A stretch of DNA of 64,000 nt, from NCBI GenBank assembly GCA_040081075.1, contig JBEBHJ010000009.1:9861-73860 (forward strand), in the 5' to 3' direction. Below, in pieces: positions 60,331 through 64,000 of the stretch. The notes below the pieces were generated by a model. That model saw nothing but the letters and a program-made list of their open reading frames with translations, was not told where the DNA came from and did no database searches. Numbering within the stretch: position 1 is the first letter of the stretch; the number at the start of each line of letters is the position of its first letter. A program made the position numbers and the translations under genes. Source of the stretch: JANJUB01 sp040081075 (GTDB lineage: Bacteria; Armatimonadota; Fimbriimonadia; Fimbriimonadales; Fimbriimonadaceae).

Positions 60331-61605
60331 TTACTGGAGGGTTACGGCTGCTTTGGGGTTGGATCGAAGCCAAGCCGCCATCGAGTGGGCACGCTTAATC
60401 AAGTGCGGCTTTGCGATAATGAAGTCTCGTTCGCGCTGGGATCCCTTCTGAAGCGTTGTCTTATCATACACGGGGATCGCGGCTTCGAGGAGGTTTGCAA
60501 GTTCCACGTTGCGACCCTGATCTTGAGCGAGCGGAACGAGCTCAAAGAGAAGAGAAGGGATGAGCGCTTCAGAAGCGGGAGACTTCGCATCCAAGGCTCG
60601 ACGCGCCATCGCAAGCCCCTTATCAATTTGTTCCAACGCGACGTAACACTGGGCCAACCTTAGAAGATCGTTGACGCGCCGCTCTTCGCCTCGGGAGTTC
60701 TTTACGGCTAACTCCAGAACCTCAGCAGCCTTGTCCCACTGCTTGGCCGTCCAAAGCACTTCTCCATACTCCCACGCCTCGTCTTCCCGAATGTTCTCTA
60801 TTCGGATATGTTGCACCATCTCTGCGGCTGCTTCGCTGACTTTTCGTTTCGCCCGGCGCGGACCCCACTCGCCTTTGGCTACCCGCATATTGGCGGCATC
60901 TGAAGTTACTCTCAAATTTCGGCGGAGAACCTCGGCCGCCATTAGCTTGTTTTGGGTCGGATCATTAGGATCGGGGGGCGGCTCAAGTCCTCGCAATTGG
61001 AGCAAGACTATTGCTGCCGCAGTGGCTAAGAGCCCTGTAATGGTCCACCAGAACTTATCCCTGAGATCTATGAATTCAACTTGAACGTCGTTCGATTTGT
61101 TGAACATGCCTCTCCGTGTGCTCTGCAAGATTTTGAAAAAGTCCGCAAGCGTCATCCGGAATATTGGAACAATCGGATTTCGGATTTTGATCCCGCTAAT
61201 ATCGACTTCACGGGCTCGATCAACCAGCTTCATAAAGATTTCCATCTGCTCGAACCACAAACTGGCGCGTTCGCGTTTGGTTGGAGGAGGCGGCGGGATC
61301 ATTGACTTTGGCGCGGGAACATTTCCCGCAGGTCCTGCATTTGCGTAGATGAGCTTTCCGACGAAAGTGTGCTTGACGGGGACCGAACCCGATTTCGGAG
61401 CCGAGGAAATTGCTTTCTCCATGACCGCAAGGTATGGCGTATTTGATATGATCATGTGGTCGGTGACTTGACCCGGCGTCCATTCGCCGCCCGCCGGAAC
61501 CCGGTTAAACACTTCATCCGTTATTGAATCCATGACCAACCGCATTCGATTAGTCTGATCTTGGGCTTGGCTTGCGATTTGGGCTAAGAACTCGCCAGAG
61601 TCCAT
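60331..61605 (-). CDS. DinB-like / transmembrane-TPR reading frame, probably two genes joined by a frameshift
   Basis: As read, the frame gives 424 residues. Residues 1-155 are DinB-like (IASQAQDQTNRMRLVMDSITD, GGEWTPGQVTDHMII, MTLADFFKILQ). From MFNKSNDVQVEF a second protein begins, with one transmembrane helix (WWTITGLLATAAAIVLLQL) and TPR repeats (DEAWEYGEVLWTAKQWDKA, LLRLAQCYVALEQIDKG). The missing DinB C-terminus EHTERHVQQIERRSS then stop lies in another frame over 61123-61076. So the natural arrangement is probably a DinB gene overlapping a 258-residue TPR gene starting at ATG 61107. Either the strain or the assembly lost one base near 61125. It lies 34 bases upstream of flgL. Confidence 0.75.
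   Translation of the reverse strand: MDSGEFLAQIASQAQDQTNRMRLVMDSITDEVFNRVPAGGEWTPGQVTDHMIISNTPYLAVMEKAISSAPKSGSVPVKHTFVGKLIYANAGPAGNVPAPKSMIPPPPPTKRERASLWFEQMEIFMKLVDRAREVDISGIKIRNPIVPIFRMTLADFFKILQSTRRGMFNKSNDVQVEFIDLRDKFWWTITGLLATAAAIVLLQLRGLEPPPDPNDPTQNKLMAAEVLRRNLRVTSDAANMRVAKGEWGPRRAKRKVSEAAAEMVQHIRIENIREDEAWEYGEVLWTAKQWDKAAEVLELAVKNSRGEERRVNDLLRLAQCYVALEQIDKGLAMARRALDAKSPASEALIPSLLFELVPLAQDQGRNVELANLLEAAIPVYDKTTLQKGSQRERDFIIAKPHLIKRAHSMAAWLRSNPKAAVTLQ
61076..61605 (-). pseudogene. DinB-superfamily gene interrupted by a one-base deletion
   Basis: The 530 bases are one short of 177 codons. Adding one base near 61125 gives a 176-residue DinB_2-type protein that ends ILQEHTERHVQQIERRSS. 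It then has the family's C-terminal 'H-x3-RH-x2-Q' signature together with an early His (VTDHMII). DinB-superfamily proteins are four-helix metal-binding enzymes, often thiol (mycothiol or bacillithiol) transferases. The ATG at 61605 shares one base with the upstream lipoprotein gene's stop (TAATG). The function is lost in this sequence unless it is an assembly error. Confidence 0.65.
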
Positions 61606-61904
61606 TACTCTCCGCCTTCATCTTGTCCATCTGGTGCAGACCCCTGATTACCGCCGGCAACGCCTTTAGCCATGGACTTTGCGGCGGTGCCCACGCCTCC
61701 ACCGCCGCCTCCCGATCCCTGAAGGTTTTCTGAACCCGATACCGGAGCGCTACCGATTGGAGCGGTGGTCATCGGGGTTACGCCGCCTTGTTCGTTGCTA
61801 GGCGCAGTGGTTTGCGCAGTCGGTTGGGGTGGGGATGCTTCGGGATCGCTCGGTGAACAGCCAATCACAAGCATCGAAATCGCTAAAATCGGGAGAACCT
61901 TCAT
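61605..61904 (-). CDS. Small low-complexity lipoprotein
   Basis: The 99-residue product has a clear lipobox (VLPILAISMLVIGCS, Cys at residue 16). It is then almost all Pro/Thr/Ser/Gly, with a run GSGGGGGGVG and an acidic end. No fold is evident, so it may be a surface tether or spacer. It is the first gene of the run ahead of the DinB/TPR frame. Confidence 0.65.
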   Translation of the reverse strand: MKVLPILAISMLVIGCSPSDPEASPPQPTAQTTAPSNEQGGVTPMTTAPIGSAPVSGSENLQGSGGGGGGVGTAAKSMAKGVAGGNQGSAPDGQDEGGE

Positions 61905-61964
61905 TGCCTGTAAGGCTACCGCAAACCAGTAATCAATACAGCTGATTTGCCCAAGAATTCAGGC

Positions 61965-62735
61965 ATGAAAACTAGGATGGGTCAAGATTCTCGCCGTTCC
62001 GCCTTTACGCTAGTTGAGTTACTCATCGTGATGAGCATCCTCGCAATGATGTTCGCCATGTTTGCACCCGTGGTCGCCCGAAGTCGGTCAGCGGCAACCC
62101 AACACAATGCGATGCAGGCAATTCGGCAACTGATGCCCGCCGTACAACTTTACGCGGCAGATTATGACGACATGTTCATGTTGCCCTACTACGCAGGCAC
62201 GGAGGCAAAAACTGCCTGGTACGGATCGGAAGTAGACGGGATCGTTGACGAGAAGCTGGGATTATTGACTCCTTATGTTGGAAGATTTGCAAAGGACCCA
62301 ACGAACGAAACCGCAACACCTTACAAGGGAAACAAGGCGGGATTTGGATACAACTGGGGCTACTTGGGCAGCAGCGCATATATGACAGATGATCCTGTTG
62401 CCGCTTTGCACCCCGCCTCGATGACTTCGCTTGATGATCTCAGCCAAACAATCGCCTTTGCCACGAGTGCCTATTACAACCCATCTTGGAGTAACGGCGA
62501 CGGACGCGTCTATGATTACGGTTTCATTGACCCACTAAACAAGTGGAACGGAAACCCGACCGTCGATTTTCGGCATCACGGAACGCGCACAGTGGACACG
62601 ATGAACCAGCAAGTGTCCTCGGACGGCATTGCCCTCGTGCAGTTCTGTGACGGGTCCGTGAAACCCCTGAAACGGACCCAGATTAAACAAAGGATGTTTG
62701 AGCGAAGCGGTGCTAGCGAGATGCCGAACCCGTAA
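61965..62735 (+). CDS. Type IV pilin-like / prepilin protein (DUF1559-like, H-X9-DG end)
   Basis: From ATG 61965 the protein has 256 residues. The class III prepilin signal SAFTLVELLIVMSILAMMF (cleavage before F, Glu at +5) makes it a substrate for prepilin peptidase. The rest is a soluble domain with an aromatic/Asp-rich middle (AADYDDMFMLPYYAG) and a C-terminal VDFRHHGTR...VQFCDGSV, which fits the 'H-x-DG' ending of abundant Planctomycete/Armatimonadete pseudopilins. It may be a minor pilin or pseudopilin. It is not inside the pilM-Q operon. ATG 61977 is an alternative start. Confidence 0.88.
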   Translation: MKTRMGQDSRRSAFTLVELLIVMSILAMMFAMFAPVVARSRSAATQHNAMQAIRQLMPAVQLYAADYDDMFMLPYYAGTEAKTAWYGSEVDGIVDEKLGLLTPYVGRFAKDPTNETATPYKGNKAGFGYNWGYLGSSAYMTDDPVAALHPASMTSLDDLSQTIAFATSAYYNPSWSNGDGRVYDYGFIDPLNKWNGNPTVDFRHHGTRTVDTMNQQVSSDGIALVQFCDGSVKPLKRTQIKQRMFERSGASEMPNP

Positions 62736-63219
62736 CGTTCGGGGTCCAAGCTCGGGTTTCGGCATTCAGAAACCCTGATTTGATGCCCGGCGAGTTGTCC
62801 ACGAGTTTTTCGGCTTCTTGGTCGCTTGCGACGCTCAAAATCACCAGGCCGCCATCTTGCTCGCGCCAAGGTCCAGCCAGAACCGTTCCCTTTTGCATTT
62901 GCCAATACTGACCTTCGAGCATCCATTTAGCTTGGATTTCCGTTGCTTTCATCAAATCCTGAGACTTGATCGTAAAAATCACGGCATGAGTTGGAGGCGC
63001 GATTGAGATTGATGCATTCTTCGAACCGCCTGCCGAGCTAGACCCAAAGCCGTTGTGGGACCCAGAAGCACTGCTGCGTGCGGAGGCTGAGCTGCTGGCA
63101 GAAGCGGAACCTTGCTTTGAAGAACTAGTGGTCCCGGAACTTGATTGGGTTTGAGCAAAGGTGATAACCGCCAATGCGCCGATGGCCAGAATGACGGAGA
63201 AACGTTGAATCCGTGTCAT
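62713..63219 (-). CDS. Secreted protein with Ser-rich linker and YCII-like domain
   Basis: From ATG 63219 (MTRIQRFSVILAIGALAVITFA) there is a signal peptide. About 50 residues of Ser/Gly/Ala linker follow, then a YCII/dimeric alpha-beta barrel-like domain (WMLEGQYWQMQKGTVLAGPW, GGLVILSVASDQEAEKLV, then FLNAETRAW). YCII proteins are usually cytoplasmic, so an exported one on a flexible tether is unusual. The frame is open upstream of 63219. Its 3' end overlaps the convergent prepilin gene by 23 bases. Confidence 0.7.
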   Translation of the reverse strand: MTRIQRFSVILAIGALAVITFAQTQSSSGTTSSSKQGSASASSSASARSSASGSHNGFGSSSAGGSKNASISIAPPTHAVIFTIKSQDLMKATEIQAKWMLEGQYWQMQKGTVLAGPWREQDGGLVILSVASDQEAEKLVDNSPGIKSGFLNAETRAWTPNVTGSASR

Positions 63220-63242
63220 GCCATTTTGACGTACACCGATTG

Positions 63243-64000
63243 TTATTCCGTTCTCAAGGACACGGGCAGGAGCTGCTTTGGTACGTTTTGATAGCACACC
63301 GGCCTCGCCCATCGATGAATTGCCATGGTGCCTACGCTGGTTGAACGTGGTTCCGTTGTGGCCGGGAAGGGCCCGCCATGAACCGTTGACGAACAGACTT
63401 CCAGTCCAGTGGGAACCTGGTTGACCAGGATTCGCCCCACTCGTAGTTCAAGAGCATGAAAAAGATCCGAGTTATCTTCGAGGTCGGAGTCTGTTCCAAA
63501 AATCGTGCCGGTAAGCTGGCCCTGAAGGGAATCAACAAGTTCCGTCGCCTCTTGTGCGGACTGGCACCGTACGACGATTGCGTATGGGCCAAACACTTCT
63601 TCCGCTAAGTTGGGGTTCGACTTGAAAGTGGCCGCATCGCACGTCAGGAGGGTTGCCGACCTTGAAGTTCCGCCTGACGAGACTTCAGCAACTCCTGCAG
63701 CTCTCGATTCAACGCCCGCATTGTATGCTTCTTCAATTCCATCCGTTAGCATTGTTCCAAATGCAGTGTTGCTGAAAAGGCCCGCCAGATTGGAAACGAA
63801 CGCCTCCGAATCGCCGACCGTGATGATCAAGCCGGGTTTAGTGCAGAACTGGCCCATCCCCATCGTGAGACTGCCATGCATAGTCTTGGCCATCCCTTCG
63901 GCATCAGCGAGTTTCCCGGGCAAGATAACAGTGGGATTGACACTCCCCATTTCGGCGTAAACGGGGATGGGTTCGGGGCGGGACATCGCGATCTTCCACA
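63243..64000 (-). CDS. Partial aldehyde dehydrogenase (2,5-dioxovalerate / alpha-ketoglutarate semialdehyde type)
   Basis: The C-terminal half of an NAD(P)-dependent aldehyde dehydrogenase, open to the window edge. RPEPIPVYAEMGSVNP, the catalytic Cys in GMGQFCTKPGLI, LAEEVFGPYAIVV and the end GLEVCSSTVHGGPFPATT match alpha-ketoglutaric semialdehyde dehydrogenases of pentose/uronate or hydroxyproline breakdown; the last would suit the proline-racemase-type gene at 10 kb, though they are not adjacent. The C-terminus IHRWARPVCYQNVP is the family end. Confidence 0.88.
   Translation of the reverse strand, partial: WKIAMSRPEPIPVYAEMGSVNPTVILPGKLADAEGMAKTMHGSLTMGMGQFCTKPGLIITVGDSEAFVSNLAGLFSNTAFGTMLTDGIEEAYNAGVESRAAGVAEVSSGGTSRSATLLTCDAATFKSNPNLAEEVFGPYAIVVRCQSAQEATELVDSLQGQLTGTIFGTDSDLEDNSDLFHALELRVGRILVNQVPTGLEVCSSTVHGGPFPATTEPRSTSVGTMAIHRWARPVCYQNVPKQLLPVSLRTE

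Noticed and set aside
1..64000. CRISPR arrays, insertion sequences, prophage, rRNA
   Set aside because: No regularly spaced repeats, transposase or integrase motifs, phage structural genes or rRNA sequence were seen.

Overview
The window (about 54% G+C by eye) is bacterial chromosome from a didermic, motile organism. LpxB, a TolC/adaptor/RND efflux system, a PilQ secretin, a porin-like barrel and several lipoproteins indicate an outer membrane. PilMNOPQ indicates type IV pili, and FlgL with FliW-CsrA indicates flagella. A prepilin with a DUF1559-like (H-X9-DG) look, a DUF4127 protein, secreted repeat proteins and Gly/Ser-rich small secreted proteins resemble Armatimonadota (Fimbriimonadia). 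That placement is inferred from gene content and was not tested by a search. Most of the window is core metabolism and housekeeping. There is no phage, insertion sequence, CRISPR array or rRNA operon, and one tRNA gene (Pro, CGG).

Layout. 1-5.1 kb: partial secreted repeat protein, rhamnose isomerase, lipB, then NAD(P)HX repair enzyme and phosphomannomutase on the minus strand. 5.1-11.1 kb: VOC protein, a hairpin-rich spacer, M42 peptidase, acylphosphatase, lpxB, CCA-adding enzyme, proline racemase-type epimerase. 11.1-14.8 kb: BMP-type lipoprotein, a two-domain pyruvoyl-tetrahydropterin synthase-like protein and an SDR in one operon, then a CBS-GGDEF protein. 14.8-26.7 kb: a long minus-strand run, AbrB-like regulator > TolC > adaptor > RND pump > tilS > ftsH > TPR > rqcH-like, with overlaps or short gaps. 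26.8-31.1 kb: DUF4127, nhaA, flippase, tRNA-Pro. 31.1-34.5 kb: a metal (probably zinc) uptake locus with a small HxH/CxxC protein, a porin-like protein, a ZnuA-like binding protein and a ZnuB-like permease, but no ATPase. 34.5-42.8 kb: tandem paralogous membrane proteins, M48-TPR protease, a broken membrane gene, family-5 UDG, CocE-type hydrolase, isochorismatase-like enzyme. 42.9-47.3 kb: two TrkA-type regulators, ftsK, fabH. 47.4-54.7 kb: type IV pilus operon (ExeA-like ATPase, HTH protein, pilM-N-O-P-Q) ended by a strong terminator. 54.7-61.9 kb: M43 lipoprotein protease, L,D-transpeptidase, large secreted protein, csrA, fliW, flgL, a TPR membrane protein and a DinB-like gene joined by an apparent frameshift. 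61.9-64 kb: prepilin-like protein, YCII-like secreted protein and a partial aldehyde dehydrogenase.

The points most worth a second look are: the DinB/TPR reading frame, where the lost DinB C-terminus is readable in another frame; the tandem PTPS protein whose first domain has lost its catalytic residues but kept its zinc-site histidines; the RND pump with about 130 extra residues carrying four hydrophobic segments; the metal locus with its small HxH/CxxC protein; and the frequent overlap of convergent genes, four of them sharing the palindrome CTAG as both stop codons.
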